From positions 77,766,792-77,830,791 of the forward strand of contig CM055096.1 of the NCBI GenBank assembly GCA_029204225.1: a DNA stretch of 64,000 bases, given 5' to 3'. The notes beneath the pieces were generated by a model. It was not told where the DNA came from and did not search any database. It was given only the letters and a program-made list of their open reading frames with translations. This DNA is from Diphasiastrum complanatum (lineage: Eukaryota; Streptophyta; Lycopodiopsida; Lycopodiales; Lycopodiaceae). Every line of letters starts with the position of its first letter. Positions within the stretch are counted from its first letter, which is position 1. The translations under genes were made by a program, and so were the position numbers. Below, in pieces: positions 41,503-50,765 of the stretch.

Positions 41503-44500
41503 GTAAGTTCTTTTTACTCTTATTTATTTATTTATTTACATGCTTTTTCGTACATAAAACTTCATTTGTCTCTTTTTGAAAGAAAATGGATGAGCTTCCT
41601 TGGGCGAAATGCATGCATTTTTTTCTCTTTTGCAAATTCTTTTTTACATGCCTGTTTCGGGTGCTAAAAGCTACATGTAAAATTTTGTATCTTTTATACA
41701 CGTACCTTCAACTGGAAGTTGCATGTCAAAAAAAAATTATAGCAAAAGAAATAATAAAACAACATCTTTTTTTCAAGTTGAGGTGGTCCACCTCCTTGGT
41801 ACTTCCACCATTTGAACAACTTAGTGCCTTGCAGCTCAAAAGGTGAAAAAAACAATTACCCAAAAAAAAATCTGTTTTCACACAAGGAAGGCCAGCTTGG
41901 TGAGTGCTAAGTACTTACACTAGTGTGAGATGAAAAATGCACAGGCATTTAATGTCAGGTGCCCATCCAAGGGTGCGTGTGAAGTGAGAGAGTGACAAGG
42001 GTGCATGAAAAGAAAGAGAGTGACACTCTCTCACTTCACATGCACCCTTGGAAGGGCACCTGGCATTAAATGCCTTTGCCCATTCTAGTAAAAGGCTTCC
42101 TCTAAGCTTGCTGAGTACTTCCACCAAGGGAATGGCCTTAGAGGGGCCTTTGACTACAGTGGAAGGGACTGGTGAGTGTAGCCAAATTTTTCACTAGCTC
42201 ATCGACTAGAAGTCTAGGAGGAGTTTCCATATTCTCTTTTGAAATACGTATTATGGAAGGAGCCGGGCACAGGCCATTCTGCCCGGTAAGGATTTCCAAA
42301 AAAAACTGGGCGAGGCCCGGAGGGGCCGAGCCTAAATTTTTTTGGAAAGCCGAACCGGGCAGAATGGCCTATGCCCCAGCTCATTCCATTGCGTAATGGA
42401 GTCTTTGACTTTTTCACATGCTATTTGCAAAGCATAATCAGCAGTGTGGGGTTTGGACCAATGAGAAACTGCCACGTGGCAGTCTGATGGGCACAGTTTG
42501 ACGCAGACTGATGCGCAGTCTGACGTGCGTTTGGAATGTGCTTCAGAATTTTGAAATTTAAAAAAAAAAATCCAGTGACATTTTATGCTTTTTAAAAAGC
42601 CCAAAAATTGGACGTAATCAACACAAAGAATCCATTACGATGAGAGAATAGATGCTATAGATGCTAAAAGTGGGTCAATGGGAAGGTGAGGAGAGAATAG
42701 ATGCTATAGATGCTAAAAGTGGGTTAATGGGAAGGTACTGGACAGAAACAGGTATTGGATGGGCAAGTGAGAGTGCAGTACATGACTTAGATGATACCTG
42801 CATGGGCTTTCGGCTTCTTAGACTCCACGGCTATGATGTATCTCCCAGTAAGTTTCCATCATCACACCATCTCTAATTTTCTCACAGTAATTTGCTGGAA
42901 TGGGCTCTTACAGACTTCACATTCTGATTCCATTGTGTGTTTGTAACTGTAGAGTGCATAGAGCATTTCAAATCGGATGACAAATTCTTTTGCTTTGCTG
43001 GAGAGAGCCATCATGGCTTGACAGAAATGCTGAATCTCTACCGCGCTTCCCAGGTTAGATTCCCTGGAGAGACTATCCTGGAAGAATCCCATGCTTACTC
43101 CAAAGTTTATCTCACCAATGCACTCAAAGACAAGGGCACTTTTGATAAATGGGCATTCAAGAAGGATCTTAAAGGGGAAGTAAGGTTCACCCATTTCTTT
43201 CAAAGTTCTAACAAAAAAACATCTTTTGGTGGTCGTTTTTCATTGAAAGCCTATTACTCACTATAGCTACGTGCTCACTTCGATCAGCAGAAGCTTACAT
43301 ATCAGAGCTTGATCATTGATCATGTAATGTTGGATGAAAATTCTTTACTTGAGGCTTTGGGAAAGATCAATCTATTGATAAGAGCTCATAGATCGATGCT
43401 TGTTGCACTTTTCATTGCAGATTAAATATGCTTTGCGATATCCCTGGCAGAGAAGCTTACCACGTTTGGAAGCAAAAATCTACATCGAACAATATGGACC
43501 ACAAGATATGTGGCTCGCCAAAACCATATATAGGTAACAGTGCTGGCTTCATCTTTTACCTTCCAATAGTTGATTTTCTTAGTGTACAATCAATTGGCGA
43601 ATCACCTGCCAACACAAAGTCTTGTGCTTATGGTGATACTTTTATAGAATGTACAATGTGAACAACAACGCATTCTTGGATCTTTCAAGAGCTGATTTCA
43701 ATCGCTGCCAAAGCATTCATCAGAAGGAGCTGCAAAAAATCAATAGGTACAAAAACCCCAATTTCAGATCATAGTTTCGCTCAGGCTTTTAAGAAAACTT
43801 GTAGTTGATCGAACATAGTTTCTGCTACGAGAAATGGATGTATGGGCATAAGTAGTAGCAGCGCTTTATTTATTATGATGACAATCGAGACGGCTTGCAT
43901 TTGCAGTTGGTGGAAGCAATCTGGTTTTACAGAGCTCTCATTCACGCGTGAACGCCGTGAAAATGTATATTTATCCATTGCAGCCTGTATGTTTGAGCCT
44001 GAATTTGCTGCAGTAAGGCTTTACTACACAAAAACGGCTTGCATCACTATCATTCTTTATGACCTCTTCAGAAGCAACGTGTCCGTTACCAATCTCAGGG
44101 CCTTCCTAGAAGCAGTCAAAAGGTGCTTGTCCTATACGATGCTTGCTGAATGCAGAGCTAATCGATTTTATGTCTTCGTGGATCGACATCTTGTAGCTAT
44201 TGGTCACAGGTTACAGTTTGAACGTTGTTTCTCGTGTTTGCAGATGGGATCCATCGGTCATTAGCGGCCTGTCAGATGAAATGCGAGTTTCTTTCAACGG
44301 ACTTTACAACACATTGAACTCAATTTCGGAAGATGCATTCAAACTCCAGGGACGAGATATCAGTCGCTACCTCAAAATAATCGTAAGCCTCTTTTCTAAC
44401 CACCATACAATAATAGCTCTTCTAGGCTCTAAATAAGTGATGCAATTTGCATTTGATTGATCATTCGACTGAAAAAATTCCTACAGTGGGAGGACTTGCT

Positions 44501-45212
44501 TTTTGCATACATCGTTGAAGTTGAATGGTCAGAAAAGAAGTATGTCCCAAAATTTGACGAGTATGTCAAAAATGGAAAGGTTTCCATCGCTCTAGGAACA
44601 ATCATTCTTATTTCGGTCTTTTTTTGCGGAGAGCTGCTATCTGATGCCATTTTGCAACAAGTGGACTTCCGATCCAGTTTTTTGCACTCGGTTTGTTTAA
44701 CAGGCAGACTCATCAACGACATCAAATCTTTTGAGGTAGTGACACTTAAAACTGAAATATCAACTCATTAGCTCGTGTCCAGATATTTGCGTTAGCTGGA
44801 CATTCTTAGCCTATGTGTGCTACTCCAATGATCGGTAGCTTTAACAACTTGCTATAATGGTTTCATGTCAGTTGCTGTGATAAAGTCATCTCTTTGTTAA
44901 TAATGTAACGGCAGCTAAAGCTTTGCATCTTTATAGACTAAAATGGAGCGCGGAGAGCTCGCATCCAGCATTTCTTGCTACATAAACGAGAATAATGCCA
45001 CAATAGAGGAAGCCAAAACCCATATCAACGGAATCATCGATCATGCTTGGGGAGAGCTGAACCGGGAACTTGTTCAGTCCAACAGCGTGCCTCTTCCTTG
45101 CAAGCGCCTTCTATTCAATACAGCCAGAGTCATGCAGCTTTTGTGCATGGAGGTTACAGCGGGGTTCCACATATCCGAAGATCCATCTCCAAGGACAAAA
45201 TCGTGCAAATAA
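41382..45212 (+). CDS. Diterpene synthase-like gene (copalyl diphosphate synthase type), 5' incomplete
   Basis: Nine exons join in phase by GT-AG introns: 41382-41502, 42735-42847, 42953-43179, 43421-43533, 43648-43746, 43907-44122, 44244-44382, 44487-44735 and 44937-45212, about 516 codons. Order: [10 protein letters not shown]; class II motif D-L-D-D-T in exon 2; F-F-C-F-A-G and [18 protein letters not shown] and Y-I-E-Q-Y-G; the alpha domain [10 protein letters not shown]. The class I DDxxD position reads Y-D-L-F-R, and the NSE/DTE position reads N-D-I-K-S with Lys where Glu is expected. Known members cyclise geranylgeranyl diphosphate (class II) and may ionise the product (class I), usually in plastids. 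This sequence predicts class II only. The N-terminal third (about 300 residues, including any transit peptide) was not found. Confidence 0.9.
41944..42074. repeat. Hairpin (MITE-like) element 2
   Basis: Arms of about 53 bp start GGCATTTAATGTCAGGTGCC and end as the inverse, GGCACCTGGCATTAAATGCC, with a short spacer near 42000-42015. The arms carry GAAGTGAGAGAGTGAC / CTCTCTCACTTC. There is no coding capacity. Confidence 0.85.
42245..42396. repeat. Hairpin (MITE-like) element 3
   Basis: Arms share AGGCCATTCTGCCCGGT and its inverse ACCGGGCAGAATGGCCT exactly, and extend outward through GGAAGGAGC / GCTCATTCC to TACGTATT / GCGTAAT. The interior has poly-A and poly-T runs as a second inverted pair (TTCCAAAAAAA / TTTTTTTGGAA). 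Confidence 0.85.
42391..42643. repeat. Hairpin (MITE-like) element 4
   Basis: CGTAATGGAGTCTTTG (42391-42406) and CAAAGAATCCATTACG (42628-42643) are inverted with one mismatch. They share the CGTAATGG end with element 3, which overlaps its left border, suggesting related tandem insertions. The interior contains short GCAGTCTGA repeats. Confidence 0.65.
42642..42739. repeat. 49-bp tandem duplication across the exon 2 acceptor
   Basis: Unit 1 (42642-42690) and unit 2 (42691-42739) are nearly identical, both beginning GAGAGAATAGATGC and containing GATGCTAAAAGTGGGT. Unit 2 ends in the exon (AAG/GTACTG). Unit 1 ends in AAGGTGAG, which looks like a splice donor. Confidence 0.85.
42735..42847 (+). 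other. Diterpene synthase-like exon 2 with class II DxDD motif
   Basis: The exon reads [10 protein letters not shown], then [23 protein letters not shown] and ends at the donor CCA/GTAAGT. D-L-D-D is the proton-donating DxDD motif of class II diterpene cyclases, with the usual T-x-M-x-F-R-L-L-R neighbourhood intact. Confidence 0.9.
43907..44122 (+). other. Diterpene synthase-like exon with lost class I DDxxD
   Basis: After [12 protein letters not shown] the helix that normally ends D-D-L-Y-D reads [10 protein letters not shown]. The first and third Asp of DDxxD are Tyr and Arg. The flanking residues (F-E-P-E-F and F-L-E-A-V-K-R-W-D) are conserved, so the alignment is not in doubt. Confidence 0.88.
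44487..45212 (+). other. Last two exons of diterpene synthase-like gene, NSE/DTE region
   Basis: 44487-44735 reads W-E-D-L-L-F-A-Y and ends [11 protein letters not shown]. 44937-45212 starts [10 protein letters not shown] and continues [10 protein letters not shown] to a stop. In related enzymes the third Mg-binding residue, four positions after the Ser/Thr, is Glu; joining these exons puts Lys there. The last ten or so residues differ from the family end; a +1 reading (I-S-K-D-K-I-V-Q) looks closer, so a late frameshift is possible. Confidence 0.8.
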
Positions 45213-45254
45213 CTTCATTCCTTTCATGTGTAAAGTGCTTGCGCAACGTAACAC

Positions 45255-45400
45255 AAAACCTGTTTAAAAAAAACATTTGTAGGCGTTTTAGCAACTCATG
45301 GGCCAAAAGCTTACGCATTCTATAAGGAAAACCTATTTAAAAAAAACATTTGTAGGCTTTTTAGCAACTCATGGGCCAAAATCTTACTCATTCTATAAGG
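45255..45400. repeat. 73-bp tandem duplication after the diterpene synthase-like gene
   Basis: Two units (45255-45327, 45328-45400), each starting AAAACCT and containing AACATTTGTAGGC and CAACTCATGGGCCAAAA, lie just downstream of the stop codon and may fall in the 3' untranslated region. Confidence 0.85.
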
Positions 45401-46078
45401 AGAATGCTAAAAAAAAATTCTTTCCATAAATCTCAAAATTTTATACAAAGCTTAATAAAGCATTTATCATTAAAATTTTAACTTATTCAAACTCTTTGTC
45501 AATGTTATGGAAAGTCATCAAAGTATAAGAATGAAACCGACATCTCTCTCCAAATATTGACTTCATAGAAATGTCGAGATTTGACAGATAATTTATCCGT
45601 CCAATTCCAATATCCCTGTCAAAAGGTAAAAACAACAAATCACCAAAGGACCTGGATTGTTGTTGTGGATGTCAAAATTTGACGCGACATGAATTATGCC
45701 AGAATCTGACATGTGTGTCAAATGCCACCTTGAAAAAACTTTGCCACGCAACTGCCACCTTGGCTGTCGGATTTCGACGTCTACTGGTAAAGTTGGAATC
45801 CGACATCCAATTTAAAAATCAATAGCCACCCATTGCCAGATGTTGCCGGAGTTTATTTCGAGGGGGATTCGAAAGATCTTTTAGAATTTGACATGTCAGA
45901 TTCTGATAGATTTTAAACTTTTTGAAAATCCATCAAAAACATGTCCAAATTCGCATTTCTTGTTGTAGTGTTTGATCTTGGATTCTACATCAGGATGATC
46001 TTCATTATATGGCTATAGTGGAAAATATACATGAATACTGGTGCTATGCATAGTTCTTATTATCAACAATGTAAACAC
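45401..46078. other. Noncoding, nothing recognised
   Basis: The stretch is AT-rich with scattered GTCGGATT and GACATG words between 45600 and 45960. No gene or repeat boundary is visible until the purine tract at 46079. Confidence 0.45.
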
Positions 46079-46510
46079 TAAGGGAGAATGTTAGAGTTAA
46101 TGTTCCCATTGTTACCCCTAATGTTGGATTAATTAGGATTATTCGATCATGCATGCATGCAAATTTTAGGAGCTTTTATTTATATTTATTAAAGTTAAAT
46201 TAGAATTTATTTAGAATCAAGTTCAAGATTCTAGTGTTTGACTTGGAGAATTTTGCTATAGATAGTTGTTGGCGGGACTTTTACCTTATATGAAGACATC
46301 AACTTAGACAATTGCTTTTAGGTTGCTTTAAGGTTGATCTTAGATTGGATTTGCGACTTCATCATTCTTCTTCCATGTCTATGACTATTTTCTAACAACA
46401 ATAGGAGTCTTGGCTTGGATAACTTGTATGAGCAAGTTGGTTTTCTAACATTGTAATCATCTACAAGCTCAATAAAGGTTCTAAAAATGCTACAAAAATA
46501 GTCATAACAA
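46079..46510 (+). repeat. LTR M with polypurine tract
   Basis: TAAGGGAGAA (46079-46088) directly precedes TGTTAGAGTTAATG, the pattern of a polypurine tract followed by a 3' LTR on the + strand. An AATAAA polyadenylation signal lies at 46471. The LTR end is uncertain, perhaps CATAACA near 46508. A partial duplicate of the block from GTCTTGG to AATCATCTACA follows at about 46517-46575. No M coding region is readable upstream. Confidence 0.55.
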
Positions 46511-46621
46511 TATAGTTTTGTCTTGGATAACTTGTATGAGCAAGTTGGTTTTCTAACATTGGAATCATCTACAGGCTCATCAAACCTTTGGAATGTGTAC
46601 ATAAGCTTTACACCCAAAGAC

Positions 46622-47125
46622 TCAAAACTTGTCAATTTTAGACTTCATTCTCGTAAGTGCTTCTTCGGAAGTCACATTTGGAACCGCAACTGTGGGACTT
46701 CTATTTTGCAAGGACATTGTCGCATTGCATGCCTCCGACCAAAAAGCATTTGGTAAGCCCATCTGCTTCATTATGGAGGGTGCACTCTCCATAATGGTTC
46801 TATTCTTCCCTTTTGCTAGACCATTACTATGCGGCATGTGTGATTGAGTGAATTATCTTTTGATGCCATGCTCCTTGAAAAAGTCTTCAAAATCATCTGA
46901 TTTGTATTCGCCTCCTCTATCTGATCTAAGCACTTTGATTTGTGCATCCAGTTGGTTCTCCACTAAAGCCTTGAATTCCTTGAAGTGAACAAAAGTCTTT
47001 TTAAATAAATAAATCCATGTCCACCTGGAGTAATCATCTATGAAAGTCATAAAATAATAAGCTTCCCCCATTGACATGATCGTCATTGGGCCACACATAA
47101 GGCCAACAACCTTCTCCAAGAACAC
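46622..47125 (-). pseudogene. Copia N integrase core fragment
   Basis: The frames 47125-46853 and 46837-46622 give the integrase core: [24 protein letters not shown], then N-G-L-A-K-G-K-N-R-T and L-Q-N-R-S-P-T. The catalytic Glu of the usual N-G-V-A-E-R-K is Lys here. The fragment is bounded on the left by LTR M-related sequence and on the right by LTR O. Confidence 0.8.
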
Positions 47126-47499
47126 ACTAGAGAGAGAAAGTTAGCAAGCAAAGGAAAAAACTAGAACTGAGTAGCACGACCCTCCCCCCACACACTCTTA
47201 GTCCCAAAGAGCTGGGTACTTGCCTAGTTGGCCACTCCATGAGCTTGCCACTCAACACTTGCTATCTCGGGCTCACCCACATGGCTAGGTAGTCACCTGT
47301 ACCCATTGATCCCTCGGACCCCACTGGACCCATTACTAGACTCGGGGTACTACGTGGCCTTATACACCCCTCGGCTACCAGTATAACTGGTATCTGCAAG
47401 CCACGTCCCCTGGAACCCTCCTAACCAGTGATCGGACAACTGGATGGGTCCCACCTAGAATGGAAGGCTACTCATTACAGTACTACTGATGCCCTAACA
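47126..47499 (-). repeat. 3' LTR of chromovirus O
   Basis: On the - strand TTTTAAGGGGGGAAGTG (47500-47516) precedes TGTTAGGGCATC, the start of the LTR. The left limit is set only by the end of copia N sequence. The region is C/T-rich on the + strand with a run of C near 47190. Confidence 0.6.
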
Positions 47500-49125
47500 C
47501 ACTTCCCCCCTTAAAAGCTTTCGGCCTCAAAAGTTACTTTTGCGATAAGGAAGGTTAGATATCTCTTACACACATTGACTCTCTCCTAGGTAGCCTCTTC
47601 AGTTGTCTGATCCTTCCACTTCACAAGATACTCCCTATAGATCATATGCCTCGACCTACGTTCTCGTGTATCCAAAATCTCTTCTGGCTCATGTGGTAAA
47701 GACCTCAATTTTTCAAAGGGTACCTGGTGTAAAATCACTTGATCTCCATCCCTGAGCACTCTCTTCACTCTACTGACATGGAAGACTGGGTGCACCTTGG
47801 ACCCTTCAGGCAAAAGCCAGTTTATAAGCCGAGTCTCCAACTCTCTTTAGTACCACAAATGGTCCACAATATTTCGGAGATAACTTCGGACACTTACTTG
47901 TCCATAGAGCTTCAGATTTCTTTGAAAATTGCAAATAAACTTCATCTCCTTCCTTAAAGGCTACTACTCTATGGGTTTTATGCTTGTGTCTGTCGCGGAC
48001 ATTCTTTTTAGCAACCTTTAACATCTCAAACATAAATCCTTGACAGTTTGTATTTGCTCTCTCTCGAGTCCCACTACCACTGGGGCTTGAGGTTGATACC
48101 CATACATCAGCACGAATGGACTATACCCAATGGTATCATGCTTCAAGCTATTATAGACAAACTCCAACAATGGAAGATATTCTTTCCAGTTGGATTGTTT
48201 TCTACTCACGTAAGATCTCAACATATCTTTAGGACTTGGTTGACTCTTTTTGTTTGACCTTCCGTCTGTGGGTGGTCAGAAGTACCCATTTTCAGCTTGG
48301 TTTCTAGCTTAAGAAACACCTCTCGCCAACAATTTCTAGTAAACTTAGGATCTCTATCACTAACAATACTTGTTGGAAGTCCATAGAGCCTATGAATATT
48401 TTCTATTTTGTAGTCTTAGTTGGGATAGACCTGACCATTTTAGTCAACCTCTTCACTATTACTCAAATTGAATTGTGGCCTCAATTCGTCTTAGGTATAC
48501 TTACAATAAAATCCATACTAATATTTTTCCACTTGCCATCGGGTATCTCTAATGGTTGTAGGAGGCCACCTATCTTAAGGCATTCTACCTTATTGGCCTG
48601 GCACTTATGGCATTTCAATACATACACAAACTCTACCCATCCTCAATGGAAAAGTTCTTCCATCATTGGTTACTATTTCTTTCCTCAGTTGGCTCGGCCT
48701 GAACCACCCGGTGACTCTTGTTCGCTATTTCTTATTACGGTTGGTCCTTGCAAATCCTATGCGATGGCGACAGCTGCATTTCTTTGAAGTACTTCTTGCC
48801 ACACACGTGCATAGTGAGAACCTTTCATGCACGTATTTCTCAACGACTCTAAAAAGTCATTGTGGAAGACCATAAAACTAAGTGCATGCAACTCTAGCTC
48901 CTTCCTATAGTGAAGTTGATAGTCAAACTCCTAGAGCAACTCGGCCCAGCGAGCTTTGCGACCCTTCAACTCGCCCTATGAAGACAACCATTTGATACTC
49001 TCATGATCAAAGACTATCTCAAAACTTGCCCCATACAAGTAGTGTCGCCACTTCTTGAGGGCATAAACTATAGCATACAACTCCTTCTCATAGGTGGAAT
49101 AATTCCATTGAGAAAAGCATACAAA
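47500..49125 (-). pseudogene. Chromovirus O RNase H, integrase and chromodomain
   Basis: Reading the - strand from right to left: RNase H at about 49110-48880 ([19 protein letters not shown], then D-H-E-S-I), the H2C2 finger region near 48620 (C-H-K-C-Q), integrase core (W-K-N-I-S-M-D-F-I-V; M-G-T-S-D-H-P-Q-T-E-G-Q), Y-G-Y-Q-P at 48110, the C-terminal domain (F-K-E-G-D-E-V-Y-L) and a chromodomain (H-E-P-E-E-I-L-D-T-R, L-V-K-W-K-D). Stops and frameshifts are frequent. RT and gag are missing; the fragment ends at element P. Confidence 0.8.
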
Positions 49126-49604
49126 TTGGATTTTCCTAGTTGTTCATTCCGAGGACAAAACTGGCTTAAGGGGCGAAGAATGTTATGTCCATGGATAGCC
49201 GGTCACTCTAGTGTATATGGTTATTGGTTATGCTTCATCAATCTGGGCTTGGTCTGTAAAGATAATTAATAATCATATGAGGACCTAGACCTGTAATTGG
49301 ACATACGAGCACTTGCATGGTGTCTGCTATAATGCACTGCCATAATGCAAGAATAGGAGGTCAAGTATAGCTTATTGTAGGCTGCATGGGATCCTAAGAG
49401 GAATATTCTCTCTTTGGGGAGAGAATACTTACCTTGGAAACTCGCCCATCTCCCTATTGGAATTTCAGATTCTTGAACCAGGTTTCCTCTTCTCGCTTGA
49501 TTCTTTCACCGTGGCATGGGGGTGAAGTGGTTAGGTATTGACTAGCCATTTTTTGTTGGATGGATGGTTTTGCTCCACAGGTGTCTTTTTGGTTGTTTGC
49601 AACA
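49126..49604 (+). mobile_element. Gypsy P 3' end: purine tract and LTR
   Basis: On the + strand GAGGACAAAACTGGCTTAAG leads into GGGGCGAAGAA and then TGTTATGTCCATGG (LTR from 49181). The LTR ends TTTGCAACA at 49604 (424 bp, TGT...ACA). The rest of the element is absent. Part of the LTR near 49500-49570 (CATGGGGGTGAAG ... GGTTTTGCTCC) resembles LTR G, so the two may be related. Confidence 0.65.
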
Positions 49605-50765
49605 TGATCTAGTCGGCTACTAGACGATATCTTACACCATCATACCTTGATGACTTGATCATGAATGAGTGACATAATGAACCTCCAAAAGCTTCATTCC
49701 CATCAACAAAACTAGCCAAGAATGCTAGTACAAATCCAACATAAAAATGATACTCACCAATGTAGCTAGTTTTACCATATCTTGACAATTTGCACACATC
49801 CACATGAAAATGCTCAAACATGAGATAGAACAAGTAAAGTAAACTTGAACAACACTTCCTTGCTACTCCTTTGACCTTACTTAGTCTTCAATAACTTGCA
49901 AAAATAGATCCAAACCATTTTTCTCAATTGACTCTCCTTTGATGCTCTTGACTAGCTCCAAATTGCCATCTCTCCTATCATGTTGTTGAAGCCCTTTGAG
50001 ATCAACCTCTTGATCATCAACTTGAGTATCAAAGTAATTGAACAAACTTTGTTTTCCAGATCCATTACTTGACTTTACAGCATGATAACATCCATCCACT
50101 TGCATAGCACCATCTACACAATAAGATTCATCAAAACATGTGAGAAAAACAAAATGAGTCACTTCCACTTGTGTACCCTTCTCATCATATGTGAGCCTTG
50201 AAGGCATTTGTCTTTCCCTTGATGTTCTCCTTGGCTTTTGACTTGATGAAGGTCCATCATCATCACCATCTAAAGTAGGATCCTTTACATCAACATCAAG
50301 AATGTTAGATCCATCCACATCACCATCAATAATGCTTGAAGATACTTTTGGAAATGTTTCCCTCATCAAAAATGACATCTCTACAAACAATCACTTTGTT
50401 AGTAGAAGGAATGTAAACCTTGTAGGCTTTACTCACCTCACTATATCCAAAAAAAAATACCTTTCCTTGAAGATGGATCCTCCTTGGTCCTATCATCAAG
50501 AGTAATGTGGACATAGCATGTGCATCCAAAAGTTCTTAGAAAGTTGACACTTGGCCTCCTCTTGAATAGCATCTCAAAAGGTGTCCTTCCATTCAAAATA
50601 GCACTCGGCCACCTATTGCACAAGAAATTGGCACACAACAAAGCTTGATCCCAAAATGGTTTATCAAGATTAGCACTTAACCCTCATGGCTTTAGCACTT
50701 TCACATAAAATAATATTCTTCCTTTCAGCCACTCCATTTTGTTGTGGGGTGAAGGGGGGTGCAAA
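49605..50765 (-). pseudogene. Copia Q integrase C-terminus and linker
   Basis: The - strand reads P-Q-Q-N-G-V-A-E-R-K-N (about 50750-50715), A-N-F-L-C-N-R-W-P and G-R-T-P-F-E-M-L-F (50641-50441), V-I-V-C-R-D-V-I-F-D-E-G (50400) and then an acidic, Ser-rich linker (50390-49881) with P-S-R-L-T-Y-D-E. RT is missing. The segment 49605-49870 is not assignable. Confidence 0.75.

Larger units (their letters stand above)
41503..42734 (+). other. Intron 1, filled with hairpin elements
   Basis: At 1,232 bp this intron is far longer than the others (about 80-240 bp). It contains three inverted-repeat elements (41944-42074, 42245-42396, 42391-42643) and a 49-bp tandem duplication that ends at the acceptor. 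The acceptor GGGAAG/GTACTGG has no pyrimidine tract, because the duplication occupies the usual position. Confidence 0.75.

Noticed and set aside
43842-44264. Long single ORF of 140 codons taken as one exon
   Set aside because: Its first 22 and last 47 residues read through introns; splice borders at 43907 and 44122 give the family-consistent exon.
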